From a virus, in IMG/VR virus record IMGVR_UViG_3300022919_000005, positions 1 to 64,000 of that record: 64,000 bases of DNA; one strand, 5' to 3'. The stretch's first letter is position 1; the number at the start of each line of letters is the position of its first letter. Below are positions 30,921-40,500 of this stretch, in pieces. A program made the translations under genes and the position numbers. The notes beneath the pieces are model-generated. The model saw nothing but the letters and a program-made list of their open reading frames with translations. It searched no databases and had not been told where the DNA came from.

Positions 30921-31314
30921 CCACCGCAACGTCCGCACGATGACGTCCGCCAAGATCAGGGCCGAAAGCATGTTCAACAGCACACCCCTCGACGATCTGC
31001 TGCGGCCGGAAATCTGGCGCCGCAAGGTGCTCGCCTCCACCACGTTCGGCATCGAGCTCCGTGGGCTCTCGGTGATCCTCGAGGAGGACTGGGACAAGTC
31101 GGCCCAGCGGGTGCAGCGCGGCATGGGAACGTGCCATCCGCTGCTCGATGAATTTTTCGCCACGCGCTTCACTCCCATGTCGACCAGCTGGATACATCAC
31201 CACCCCGAGCTGGATAAGGTCGCCGCTATGTTCGACCGCTACGTCCTGATCATGCGCGGCCATTTCGATTTTACCAAGCACCCATACGCGGATCGGCTCA
31301 AGCAGCGGACCTGA
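30907..31314 (+). CDS. Hypothetical protein
   Basis: 135 residues, GTG 30907 overlapping the nuclease gene by 14 bases. Helical, with a His-rich WIHHHPELDK and an aromatic C-terminus. No known family; might pair with the preceding nuclease because of the overlap. Confidence 0.6.
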   Translation: MSAPDHRNVRTMTSAKIRAESMFNSTPLDDLLRPEIWRRKVLASTTFGIELRGLSVILEEDWDKSAQRVQRGMGTCHPLLDEFFATRFTPMSTSWIHHHPELDKVAAMFDRYVLIMRGHFDFTKHPYADRLKQRT

Positions 31315-31327
31315 AGGGATCAACACG

Positions 31328-32128
31328 ATGAAGATGCTCTCCGGGGTGCGCAAGGCATCCAAGGCGCTCGGCGACGACGTCACATTCTCCCGCTGGGTCG
31401 TGGTCCCCGGCAAGGTCGGCAAGCCTTCCTCACCCCGGCTGCCCGGCCTCGAGCTGGACGCGGTGCGCGAGGCCCGCACGAAGTTCCGCAAGTCGGTGGT
31501 GCCGGTGCTCGCAACTGACAACGTGCTGGTGAGCGGCCACAACAACATCAAGATCGGCCGCGACGTCCGCCAGGGCGCGTTCCGGGGATACTGGATTTAC
31601 ACGCTGTCGCTCGAGGAGCGCGCGACCTGCCCGAGCAGCTGCCACCACTGGCAGAACTGCTACGGCAACAACATGCCGTTCGCGACGCGGCGCTCCCACA
31701 AGGACCCCGCCACCCTGCAGCGCGCGATCGCCGACAACATCACGCGCCTGCTGGCCGTCCGTGGGCGTGTCGGCATCCTGATCCGGCTGCACGCGCTGGG
31801 CGACTTCTTCGACCCCGGCTACGTCGCGTTCTGGGACCAGATGCTGCTCGAGCACCCGCGCCTCGCGATCTTCGGCTACACCGCGTGGCTGCGCGGGACG
31901 GCGATCGGCGATGCGGTCGATCGGCTGGTTGACTCTCACCCCGATCGTGCCATGATCCGCTTCTCCAACGGCGGCTATTCGAGCCGCTCGACGGTGCCGA
32001 TCATGGCCCAGGCGGACTGCCCGCCGGGCGCGTTCGTGTGCCCCGAGCAGACCGAGCAGTTCGAGGGTTGCGGCAAGTGCGGCGCATGCTGGTCGACGCT
32101 GAAGAACGTCGCCTTCCTGGCGCACTGA
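31328..32128 (+). CDS. GP88-like Cys-rich protein
   Basis: 266 residues, ATG 31328. Two Cys clusters: C-x3-C-x5-C at 101-111 (TCPSSCHHWQNCYGN), and CPPGAFVC plus CGKCGAC at 231-254. Between them, IRLHALGDFFDPGYVAFWDQ and a barrel-like series of strands recall the gene product 88 family and the related Gp37/Gp68 phage proteins. Such proteins look like iron-sulfur enzymes of the radical-SAM type but are uncharacterised. Family name is from memory of the motif. It lies among replication genes, so a nucleic-acid role is possible. Confidence 0.65.
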   Translation: MKMLSGVRKASKALGDDVTFSRWVVVPGKVGKPSSPRLPGLELDAVREARTKFRKSVVPVLATDNVLVSGHNNIKIGRDVRQGAFRGYWIYTLSLEERATCPSSCHHWQNCYGNNMPFATRRSHKDPATLQRAIADNITRLLAVRGRVGILIRLHALGDFFDPGYVAFWDQMLLEHPRLAIFGYTAWLRGTAIGDAVDRLVDSHPDRAMIRFSNGGYSSRSTVPIMAQADCPPGAFVCPEQTEQFEGCGKCGACWSTLKNVAFLAH

Positions 32129-32129
32129 C

Positions 32130-32339
32130 GTGGCGGTGGACTATGACAAGCGGGGGCGGGAGCTGATCAGTGCCTGCTTCATGTGGGCGAAGGCGAAGGG
32201 GTTGACGATCTGCGGGCCGGGGACGGGCATGGAGCGCACCTTCCTCGAGGTAGCGGTGCAGGATTATGCGGAGCTGAACCTCGGGTTCGCCAAGCTCAAT
32301 CCCACACAGCGGCTCAAGATCGCCGGCTTGGCGCTCTGA
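32130..32339 (+). CDS. Small protein
   Basis: 69 residues, GTG 32130 directly after the previous stop. Mixed helix with two Cys. Its TGA overlaps the next ATG. Unknown. Confidence 0.55.
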   Translation: MAVDYDKRGRELISACFMWAKAKGLTICGPGTGMERTFLEVAVQDYAELNLGFAKLNPTQRLKIAGLAL

Positions 32340-32863
32340 TGCTGCGGGACAATGGACGGTTCGCCGCGGTGACGCACCCTGCCGACCTCGAGCAGGCGCT
32401 GATCCGCTTCCGATCGATGTGCCGGTTCGAGCCGGAGACGGGGTGCGTTATATGGGTTGGGGGAACAACGTCAGGTCGCGGTCACCACGTCCGCTACGGG
32501 TCGTTCTGGTACAACGGCCGACGTTGGTTCGCCCATCGGTGGGCGGCGAAGTTTATTCGGGGCCTCACGATCGACGGCCTGCAGGTCGATCATGACTGCC
32601 CTCACATTCCAACGCCCAACACGCTGTGTGTTGAGCACGGCACGCCCCTCACGCTCGGACAGAACCGCGAGCTGCAGACCCTTCGAGCGTTCCAGGCCCG
32701 CAAGCGCGCGATCCATGTGCAGGTGGGCCTGCTCCCTTACCCCGATGGCTATGGGCCCACCGAGCCCACGCCGCCGGACCTGATCCCTTTCTTCAACCCG
32801 CCGGCGTGGCTCGGCATCCAAGGACCAGACAATGACCATGAACGTGCCGCCTGCCCTTTCTAA
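32339..32863 (+). CDS. HNH-like nuclease (HNH_3 type)
   Basis: 174 residues from ATG 32339 (TGATG). GRRWFAHRWAAKFIRGLTID, then QVDHDCPHIPTPNTLCVEHG is the HNH_3 pattern (H-R-x-A, VDH, C-x-N/C-V-x2-H) found in free-standing and homing phage nucleases. Extra C-terminal tail of 50 residues, Pro-rich. Overlaps the VRR-NUC gene by 32 bases. Confidence 0.75.
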   Translation: MLRDNGRFAAVTHPADLEQALIRFRSMCRFEPETGCVIWVGGTTSGRGHHVRYGSFWYNGRRWFAHRWAAKFIRGLTIDGLQVDHDCPHIPTPNTLCVEHGTPLTLGQNRELQTLRAFQARKRAIHVQVGLLPYPDGYGPTEPTPPDLIPFFNPPAWLGIQGPDNDHERAACPF

Positions 32864-33293
32864 GAAGGGCCCGCTCGAGACCCCGATCGACGTCTCGCGG
32901 ATCAAGAAGGAAGCCGGGGTCAAGGACCTGATCAAGCGCATCCTCAACCACTTCGGCTGGTTCACATGGATGCCGGCAGCCAATGGCTTCGGCCAGCAGG
33001 GTGTGTCGGATCACCTCGCGATCAAGTCGGGCGTGTTCCTGGCGGTCGAGGCGAAGTTCGGCACGCGCAAGCCGACGCCGGTGCAGAAGGGCTTTGCGGC
33101 GATGATCCTCGCCAACGACGCGTTCGCGTTCTGCGTCACCGAGCGCAACATCGACCACCTCGTCTGGTTCCTCGAGAGCTTCGAGGTCGCCACCCAGTGC
33201 CAGCTGAAGAACGAGCCGGTCCCCGAGGAGCACGGCGCGCGCATGCTCAACGCGATCGCCGCACTGACCGACGCTTACGCGATCGAGAAATGA
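32832..33293 (+). CDS. VRR-NUC-like nuclease
   Basis: 153 residues, ATG 32832. GVSDHLAI with Asp 60, then FLAVEAKFG (Glu 73, Lys 75) and PVQKGF give the PD-(D/E)XK core of VRR-NUC nucleases, which act on branched DNA. A third nuclease of this neighbourhood. Coupled to the next small gene (ATGA). Confidence 0.8.
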   Translation: MTMNVPPALSKKGPLETPIDVSRIKKEAGVKDLIKRILNHFGWFTWMPAANGFGQQGVSDHLAIKSGVFLAVEAKFGTRKPTPVQKGFAAMILANDAFAFCVTERNIDHLVWFLESFEVATQCQLKNEPVPEEHGARMLNAIAALTDAYAIEK

Positions 33294-33442
33294 GCGCCGT
33301 GCCGGTCGTGCATTTCAAGACGGTGGAGGGCACGGCCTGCCAGCAGCAGCGCGACCGGCGGTGGTCGAGCAAGCAGCTGACATCCACGAAAAACTGGGCA
33401 GGGGTGACCTGCGCCCACTGCCGCCGGAAGCAACCAAAATGA
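33290..33442 (+). CDS. 50-residue Cys/His protein
   Basis: 50 residues, ATG 33290. Basic, with one Cys mid-chain and CAHCRRK near the end; a small zinc site is possible. Too short for a fold call. Both ends overlap neighbouring genes, which supports translation. Confidence 0.6.
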   Translation: MSAVPVVHFKTVEGTACQQQRDRRWSSKQLTSTKNWAGVTCAHCRRKQPK

Positions 33443-35019
33443 ACATGCCCGTCCTAATCGATCCGCGCACCGAGAGCGTCGTGCTCAATGCTGCCGATCC
33501 GTGGGCATTGCGCGAGATGCTCTCGGCGCGCAGCAAGACGTTGATCCATGAGGCGTACAACTTCGCGGTGCAGCACACGCTCGAGAGCACCAAGATTCTG
33601 CGCAATCTCGGCTATGAAGTTCCGGCGCCGATCCGCTCGCAATACGCGTGGACCGGCAAGTACAAGCCATACGAACACCAGATCGAGATGGCCGAGTTCC
33701 TGACGATGCACCGCCGGTGCTTCAACCTGTCCGAGATGGGCACGATGAAAACCAACGCCTCGCTGTGGGCGGCGGACTGGCTGATGAAAACCGGCCGGGT
33801 GCGCAAGGCGCTGATCCTGGCGCCGCTGTCGACGCTCGAGAGCGTGTGGGCCAACGACATCTTCGACACGCTGCCCCACCGCACGACGGCGATCCTGCAC
33901 GGCGAGAAGGCGAAGCGGCTGAAGTACCTGTCGATCGACGCGGACTTCTATGTGCTCAACCACGACGGGCTCAAGATCGCCGATGTGCTGCAGGCGGTGA
34001 TGAAGCGCCCCGACATCGATCTGGTGATTGTCGACGAGGCGGGGATGTATCGCAACCCGCAGGCCGGCAAGTACAAATGCCTCGACAAGCTGGTCTCCTC
34101 GCGGCCGGACATGCGGCTCTGGCTGATGACGGGGACGCCGTGCCCGAACGCTCCCACCGATGCGTGGGGGCTCGCCAAGCTGGTCTCCCCGGAGCGGGTG
34201 CCGAAGTTCGCCGGCGCGTTCAAGAACGAAACGATGATGAAGGTCTCGAGCTTCCGCTGGGTGCCGCGCGTCGATGCGTTCGAGAAGGCCTATGCTGCCA
34301 TGCAGCCGGCGATCCGGTTCAAGAAGAAGGACTGCATCGACCTGCCGCCGGTCACCACCCGCGACATGAGCGCCGCGCTGACGCCCGCGCAGGCGGCGAC
34401 GGTGAAGCAGCTCAAGGACCACATGACAACGACTGGCTCGAACGGGGCCAAGATCACCGCGGCGAACGCGGCCGACCAGATCGGCAAGATGCGGCAGGTG
34501 CTGTGCGGCGCGCTGAAGGACCCGACGTCCGGCGTCTACTTCCCGATCCCGCACGCGCCGCGCCTGCAGGCGCTGATGGAAACGATCGATCAGGCGAGCG
34601 CCAAGGTGATCGTGATCGTGCCGTTCAAGGGCATCATCCGGGTGCTCGAGGCCGAGCTGAACAAGCACAACTACACGACGGCGGTGGTCAACGGCGACGT
34701 GCCGATGAACAAGCGCACGGCGATCTTCGAGGCGTTCAAGAAGCAGTCCGATCCGCGCGTCCTGCTCTGCCACCCGGCGGTCATGGCCCACGGCCTCAAC
34801 CTGACCGAGGCGGACATGCTGATCTTCTACGCACCGATCTACTCGAACGACGAGGTCGAGCAGGTCAACGAGCGCTTCAACCGCGCCGGGCAGACGCGCA
34901 AGATGACGATCGTGCGGCTCGGTGCGCACCCGCTCGAGTGGGCGATCTACAAGATGACCGACACCAAGGCCCAGGGGCAGAACAGCATTCTCGAGCTGTA
35001 CGAGATCGCCCGCAGCTGA
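33439..35019 (+). CDS. SNF2-family ATPase/helicase with unusual motifs
   Basis: 526 residues from ATG 33439 (ATGA coupling). A two-lobe SNF2 ATPase: YEHQIEMAEF opens it; motif I is NLSEMGTMKTN (Lys 104), replacing the usual G-x-GKT with GTMKT; motif II is VDEAG (199-202), Gly for His; motif III LMTGTP; motif VI NERFNRAGQTRK. Both odd motifs keep the key Lys, Asp and Glu, so it may still hydrolyse ATP. Likely remodels or unwinds DNA in replication. Confidence 0.85.
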   Translation: MNMPVLIDPRTESVVLNAADPWALREMLSARSKTLIHEAYNFAVQHTLESTKILRNLGYEVPAPIRSQYAWTGKYKPYEHQIEMAEFLTMHRRCFNLSEMGTMKTNASLWAADWLMKTGRVRKALILAPLSTLESVWANDIFDTLPHRTTAILHGEKAKRLKYLSIDADFYVLNHDGLKIADVLQAVMKRPDIDLVIVDEAGMYRNPQAGKYKCLDKLVSSRPDMRLWLMTGTPCPNAPTDAWGLAKLVSPERVPKFAGAFKNETMMKVSSFRWVPRVDAFEKAYAAMQPAIRFKKKDCIDLPPVTTRDMSAALTPAQAATVKQLKDHMTTTGSNGAKITAANAADQIGKMRQVLCGALKDPTSGVYFPIPHAPRLQALMETIDQASAKVIVIVPFKGIIRVLEAELNKHNYTTAVVNGDVPMNKRTAIFEAFKKQSDPRVLLCHPAVMAHGLNLTEADMLIFYAPIYSNDEVEQVNERFNRAGQTRKMTIVRLGAHPLEWAIYKMTDTKAQGQNSILELYEIARS

Positions 35020-35055
35020 CCTTAATGCGAACGTCTCGCAGTTTGGCCAAAAGCG

Positions 35056-35083
35056 TTGACTTACTTGGCCAAACCGCTACAAC
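35056..35083 (+). promoter_or_regulatory. Promoter with two TTGGCCAA sites, copy 5
   Basis: TTGACT (35056-35061), 16-bp spacer, TACAAC (35078-35083). One TTGGCCAA lies in the spacer (35065-35072) and a second, TTTGGCCAAA, just upstream (35042-35051). Drives the gene at 35111. Confidence 0.75.
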
Positions 35084-35110
35084 GAAACATATCAATGGAA
35101 GGACAGCCTA

Positions 35111-35539
35111 GTGGCACCAGCTAACCTTGGTCGGGTCGTGCAGGCGTTTGACGCCATCCGCAACGCACGCCTGGAAAAACAGCGGAAGTGGGAAGCGGAG
35201 GAGGAAGCTCTAAAGGCCGACGAGGGCAAGCTCAAGCAGGTCATGCTCCACCTCCTCAACGTCAACGGCGCGCAGTCGATCAGGACCGATCACGGCACTG
35301 TCTACCGCACCGAGAAGATCAAGGCAGGCGCGGCCGACTGGGCTGCGATCTGGACTTGGATGCAGGCGAACGACGCGATGGACCTGCTCGAGCGCCGGCT
35401 CAAGACGACGTTCATCAAGGAATACATGGAGGCACATGACGGCGCGATCCCACCGGGCATCAATGTCCACCGTGAATACGAGGTCACCGTCCGGCGACCG
35501 AACACAGCAACGAAGGGAGTAGCAGATGGCGAAGGATAA
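35111..35539 (+). CDS. Phage conserved-type coiled-coil protein
   Basis: 142 residues, GTG 35111. The N-terminal half is a helix rich in Lys and Glu (LEKQRKWEAEEEALKADEGK); then TDHGTVYRTEKIKAGAADW and a C-terminal IPPGINVHREYEVTVRR. This pattern occurs in many unannotated phage proteins near replication genes, and recalls but does not match Gp157-type proteins. Overlaps the next gene by 14 bases. Confidence 0.7.
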   Translation: MAPANLGRVVQAFDAIRNARLEKQRKWEAEEEALKADEGKLKQVMLHLLNVNGAQSIRTDHGTVYRTEKIKAGAADWAAIWTWMQANDAMDLLERRLKTTFIKEYMEAHDGAIPPGINVHREYEVTVRRPNTATKGVADGEG

Positions 35540-35738
35540 ACCCGCCCCCACGACCCTGCGCGAGTGGCGCCTCGAGCGCTCCGGCGGCGGCATGACCGCT
35601 TACGGAACGAACATCGACACCAACGAGCAGGACCGGATCACCAACATCTCTGTGGTGGTCCCGCCCGACAACCCGGTGCTCCACGAGGTCCATGCTCACG
35701 ACAAGCACGGCACCGTCCACCGCCTGATCTTCGCATAA
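35526..35738 (+). CDS. Small protein
   Basis: 70 residues, ATG 35526. N-terminal Lys/Pro, then beta strands (NISVVVPPDN) and a His-rich end. Unknown. Confidence 0.6.
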   Translation: MAKDKPAPTTLREWRLERSGGGMTAYGTNIDTNEQDRITNISVVVPPDNPVLHEVHAHDKHGTVHRLIFA

Positions 35739-35751
35739 GAGGGAAATACCA

Positions 35752-37365
35752 ATGTCCGATCTCGTACTCGCCGACCAGTGGGACCCGAACAGCAACGCAC
35801 CGCTGCCGGCTCATATCGCCAATGCCCTGGGTGACCTGGGGACCAACATCACCGAGCGCGATCGCGTTCCGTCGCTCTCCTACGAGGGCAAGAACTGGAC
35901 GATCGTCAAGGACGGCAACAAGACCAAGCTGCAGGCCGCGAACAGCGATGGCGACATCGTGCCGATCCCGGTGATGCGCACGGTCGTGCTCGAATACAAC
36001 GCCAACCGCGGCCGGGCCTATTACGAGGGCACCTATGACCCGTCGAAGGCCGGCGCTCCGAAGTGCTGGTCGGCCGACGGCGTCGCCCCCGACACGACCG
36101 TGACCGAGAAGCAGTCGGCGCTGTGCAACGGCTGCCCGATGTCCATCAAGGGCTCGAAGGTCGCCGAAGGCCGCGAGATGGTCGCCTGCTCCTCGCACCG
36201 CATGATCGCGCTCGCCCCGGCGTTCGCGCTCAAAGAGGACCCGCTGCGCCTCAAGATCGCCGTCACCAGCGACTATGACAAGGAAGTCGTCGAGCACGGC
36301 TGGTTCGCGTTCAACCAGTACACCAACTACCTGAAGTCGCGCGGCATCTCGCACACGGCGCTGGTGGTGACCAAGATCAAGTTCGATCCGAACGTCGCCT
36401 ATCCGAAGCTGCTGTTCGCGCTCGACCGGCTGCTCACCCCGGTGGAAATCGAGGACGTCAAGGGGCTGCTCGCCAACCCCAAGGTCAAGGACCTGCTGGC
36501 CGAGAAGTGGACCGCCGCTGGCAGCAACGGCACGCTGTCGAACGACAGCGACATCAAGCCGCACGGTCTCGAGGGCGCGTACCTCGACGGCTGGCAGGCC
36601 CACCCCGATGCCGCCGGCTACAGCTGGAAGGGCGCCGAAGTGCTGCTCAACGCCGACGTCGCCGCCAAGTATCCGGCACCCGTCGCGCCGCCCGCGCCGG
36701 TCGCGCCGCCGGCTGCTCCTGTCGAAGCTGCCGCTCCGCCGGTCCCGGCCGCGGCGATGGTGATCGACAACGACACCGGCACCCAGGTGGGCAAGCCGAC
36801 CGATCCGGCGCACATCGCGCACGCCGGCACCGCGGCCGAAGTGTGGTGGAACGGCACGGACTGGGTGAAGCCCTGGATCGTTGAGAAGGCTGCCGAGCCG
36901 GCTGCTCCCCCGCCGCCGCCCGCGCCGCCGCCGGCACCCGAGCCCGAGGCTCCGCATGTCGTGGCAGCACGGCCTGCGCCGACCGACCCGACGCACATCG
37001 CCCACGCCGGCACCGCGGCTGAAGTGTGGTGGGACGGCACGGACTGGGTGAAGCCCTGGGTGACCGGCGCCGAAGTGGTTGCGGCTCCTCCTCCGCCGCC
37101 GCCCGCCGCACCGCCTGCTCCGGTCGCCCCGGAACCGGCACCGCACGACGCTCTGGCGGTCGCTGCCAGCGACGGCTGGGCGGTCCACCCCGACAGCCCG
37201 GCGCACTGGTTCAAGGGCACCGAGGTGCTGACGATCGCGGCGGTCGAGGCGCTCTATCCGGCAGGCGTCGGCCCGGCCGCGAGCCCGCCGGCGGCACCGG
37301 CGACGACCGGCACCGCAGCGGACATCCCCCCGGATGTCGCGGCCTTGCTGGCGCAGTGGGCGTAA
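35752..37365 (+). CDS. Cys-cluster protein with duplicated C-terminal modules
   Basis: 537 residues, ATG 35752. The N-terminal 300 residues are a folded domain with four Cys at 105, 125, 128 and 146 (C-x19-C-x2-C-x17-C), a probable metal site. The C-terminal 240 residues repeat two units: (H)IAHAGTAAEVWW-x-GTDWVKPW twice, and GW-x-(A/V)HPD...KG(A/T)EVL...YPA twice, joined by Pro-Ala linkers. Its place between an early small gene and the primase-helicase suggests a replication or host-DNA role. Family not recognised. Confidence 0.7.
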   Translation: MSDLVLADQWDPNSNAPLPAHIANALGDLGTNITERDRVPSLSYEGKNWTIVKDGNKTKLQAANSDGDIVPIPVMRTVVLEYNANRGRAYYEGTYDPSKAGAPKCWSADGVAPDTTVTEKQSALCNGCPMSIKGSKVAEGREMVACSSHRMIALAPAFALKEDPLRLKIAVTSDYDKEVVEHGWFAFNQYTNYLKSRGISHTALVVTKIKFDPNVAYPKLLFALDRLLTPVEIEDVKGLLANPKVKDLLAEKWTAAGSNGTLSNDSDIKPHGLEGAYLDGWQAHPDAAGYSWKGAEVLLNADVAAKYPAPVAPPAPVAPPAAPVEAAAPPVPAAAMVIDNDTGTQVGKPTDPAHIAHAGTAAEVWWNGTDWVKPWIVEKAAEPAAPPPPPAPPPAPEPEAPHVVAARPAPTDPTHIAHAGTAAEVWWDGTDWVKPWVTGAEVVAAPPPPPPAAPPAPVAPEPAPHDALAVAASDGWAVHPDSPAHWFKGTEVLTIAAVEALYPAGVGPAASPPAAPATTGTAADIPPDVAALLAQWA

Positions 37366-37374
37366 CAACCCGCA

Positions 37375-37409
37375 GGGAGGGCGGCGAGCGACTGGCTTGC
37401 CGCCCTTCC
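37375..37409 (+). terminator. Long GC-rich hairpin after 35752 gene
   Basis: AGGGCGGCGAGC (37378-37389) pairs with GCTTGCCGCCCT (37395-37406) around GACTG; three further pairs extend the stem. No T-run follows. Likely a terminator or stabiliser between the 35752 gene and the primase. Confidence 0.55.
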
Positions 37410-37504
37410 AATTCTGGATCATATTGACGCCCCCACCCGCTTGGCCGGGACGGGCGCAGCGGGGATCATCGGGTGATTAAATTACAGCGCGCTGGGGTTC
37501 GTTC

Positions 37505-40500
37505 ATGACCCCCGGCAAATTCCTCCGCCTGATCTGGCCAACCACCGGCTTCTATTGCATCGCGCATCCGTTCACCCCGCCGGGTTCGAGCGTTACGGTC
37601 TACGCACACAAAGTGTTCGCGACGATCGGCGAAGCAGTCACTCACGTCGCAGAGCAACAGAACACCGCGGACACCTATTTCGCGATCCTGACCCTGCGCG
37701 ATGAAAAGATTTGGGACCCCGACAAGGTAGATTACAAGACGCAGCAGAAGGGCGCGTGGGCCGTTCGGACCCAGCCGAACATGCTGGCGTCGAAGTGCAT
37801 CTTCTTCGATCTCGACGTCGGCAGCGAGGCGATCAAGTACGCGACGCAGGCCGAAGCTCTGGCTGGACTGGTGAAGTTCATCGCCGACACTGGGCTGCCC
37901 ATGCCCACTACAGTGTCGTCGGGCGGCGGCGTCCACGTCTATTGGCACTTCGACAACGAAGTCGCCGCGCTCGAGTGGCGCGACATCGCGTTCAACATGC
38001 GCCAGCTCGCCGAGACGCTGGGCCTGAAGATCGACCCCACCCGCACGATCGACACCAGCTCGGTGCTCCGCGTGCCGAGCACCTACAACTGGAAGGACCG
38101 GGCCAACCCCCGGCTCGTACAGGTCCTGCAGGAGGGCGTGGTCACCGCGGTCGCGACGTTCAAGCAGCTGGTCTCCGACGCGCTGATCAAGCACGGCGTC
38201 ATCGCCCAGCACGCCCCGCTCAAGGCGGCGATGCAGCCGGCGATCGCCAACCCGTTCGGCGAGCAGCGGATCAACGACTTCGGCCCGCCGCCGACGTTTC
38301 AGGAGGTGGTGGCAGCGTGCCGCCAGATGGCCGAGATCGTGCGGTCGCAGGGCGAGCCCGGCCATCCGCACTACGGCCAGCTCGACAACACCGCGTGGTA
38401 TCGTGGGATGCTCGGCGTCGTGACGCACGTCGAGGACGGCGACAACTGGGCGCGCAAGCTGACCGACCTCCACCCGCGCGACAACGCGGACATCGAAGCC
38501 AAGCTCCTGCAGCTGAAGCAGTTCGCCCCGGCGCGCTGCGAGACGCTGCGGCAGTTCATGCCCTGGAAGGAAACGCCGTGCCTGAAGTGCAAGTTCTACT
38601 CGGGCGGGGTGCAGGACCCGAGCGTGCCGAACCCGCTGGCGGCGACGCGCAAGAGCACCGTGGCACCGGCTCCTGGCAACGTGTCGCTGCCTCCACCTCC
38701 GCCGCCGGCTGGCGCTGGTTCACCGGCTGGGCCTTCGCTCCCCATGTCGCTCATGGCGCCGAACGCCAAGATCATGGCGGCGATGATCCCCAACCCCCCG
38801 AAGCCCTATGAGCGGCTGAAGGCGGGCGGGATCGCCGTCACCAAGGTGGACAAGGACGGCAACAGCTCGACCAACATCATCTACGCCCACGACCTCTATC
38901 CGCTGAAGCGGCTGGTCAACGGCGACACGCTGATGGAGCAGCAGGTGTGGCGCGCGACGCTCCCACGCTCGGGCGCCAAGGACTTCACGATCGACGCGGA
39001 CGTGCTCTACGACGCGCGGAAGTTCAGCACCGCGATCGCCAATAATGGCATCTACCCCAACAAGGCGGACATCCCCGCACTGCAGGATTATATGGTCGCA
39101 TACATCTCACAGCTTCAGCGCGATCTCGACGCCGACGCCCAGCTGGCGCACCTTGGCTGGACCGACGGCTATCGCCAGTTCGTGCTCCCCGACAAGGTCC
39201 TGTTCGAGGACGGCTCGGTCAAGAACAGCGCGCTGACCGACGGCGCGAAGCGCGCCACCCAGTTCATCAACAAGCGCGGCGACATGGCCACCCAGGTGGG
39301 CCTGCTCGGCTTCTACAACCACGCCGACTACATCCCGAACCAGTTCGTCATCCTCAACGCCCTGGCGTCGATCATCTTCTACGCCACCGGCAACCACGGC
39401 ATCGTCGTCAACATGAGCGGCGACAGCGGCGCGTCCAAGTCGACCACCCTCTACACCGCGGCCGGGCTGTGGGGTGACCCCACCCTGTGGCCGATCAACG
39501 GCACCAACCGCGGCGCCACCGCCAACGCGCGCTCGCAGCGCATCGTCACGAACGCCAACCTGCCCACCCCGGTCGACGAGATCACCCATCTCCCGGCCAA
39601 GGAAGCGATCGACCTCGTGATGAACATCACCCAGCCGGGCCACCGCCTGCGCCTCGCGACGGACGGCAACGAGAAGGCGACCACCGACAATTACAAGTCG
39701 GCGATCATGATCGCGACCGCCAACAGCTCGCTGCATGCCCTGCTGTCGACCGACAACGCCGCCGGCACCGCGGGCTCGATGCGCGTGTTCGAGATGAAGT
39801 TCATGCCGCAGCGGGTCCACACCAAGGCGGAAGCCGACGAGTTCCTGCGCCAGATCAGGCTGCACTACGGCCATCTCGGCGAGGTGTTCGCCCAGGTGGT
39901 GGTGCGCAACCGCGTCGCGATCGAGCGCCGGGTGCAGACGGTCATGAAGGAAATCGACATCGCCGGCAGCATCCAGTCGAGCGAGCGCTTCTGGTCGGCC
40001 GACATCGCCGCCGCGCTGGTCGCCGGCGAGCTGGGCAACGCGCTGGGGATCATCCCATACGACGTTGCTGCAATCCGGCAGTGGGCGCTGGGCCAGCAAA
40101 TTCCGTTCATGCGCGGCGTGGTCAAAGAGGAATACCGCGATCCGCTGGCGGTGCTGACCGACTACATCGCCGAGAAGCACGGCTCGATCGTCGTGATCGA
40201 CCGGGCCACCTCGATCGGCACCAACACCACCGGGCAGCCCGCCGTCGCCAACGACAGCTACGCGGTCAACAGCCCCCACGGCAGCCTGCTCGGCCATTAC
40301 GACATGCGCGCCGGCGTCATGTATCTGCTCAAGCAGGGGTTCAAGGATCACTGCAACCGGGTGGGCGGTTCCTCGAGCCGCATCCTCGACGAGCTGAACC
40401 AGCCCCGCAACGGGCCAGGAGCGGCGCAGGGGCCCATCATCGTCGACCGGGCGGTGCGTCGCACCCTGGGCGCCGGCACGACGCTGGCGAAGGGTCAGGC

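Noticed and set aside
35638-37422. 594-codon minus-strand frame over the 35752 gene
   Set aside because: Antisense to a gene with clear motifs; Arg/Gly-rich composition.
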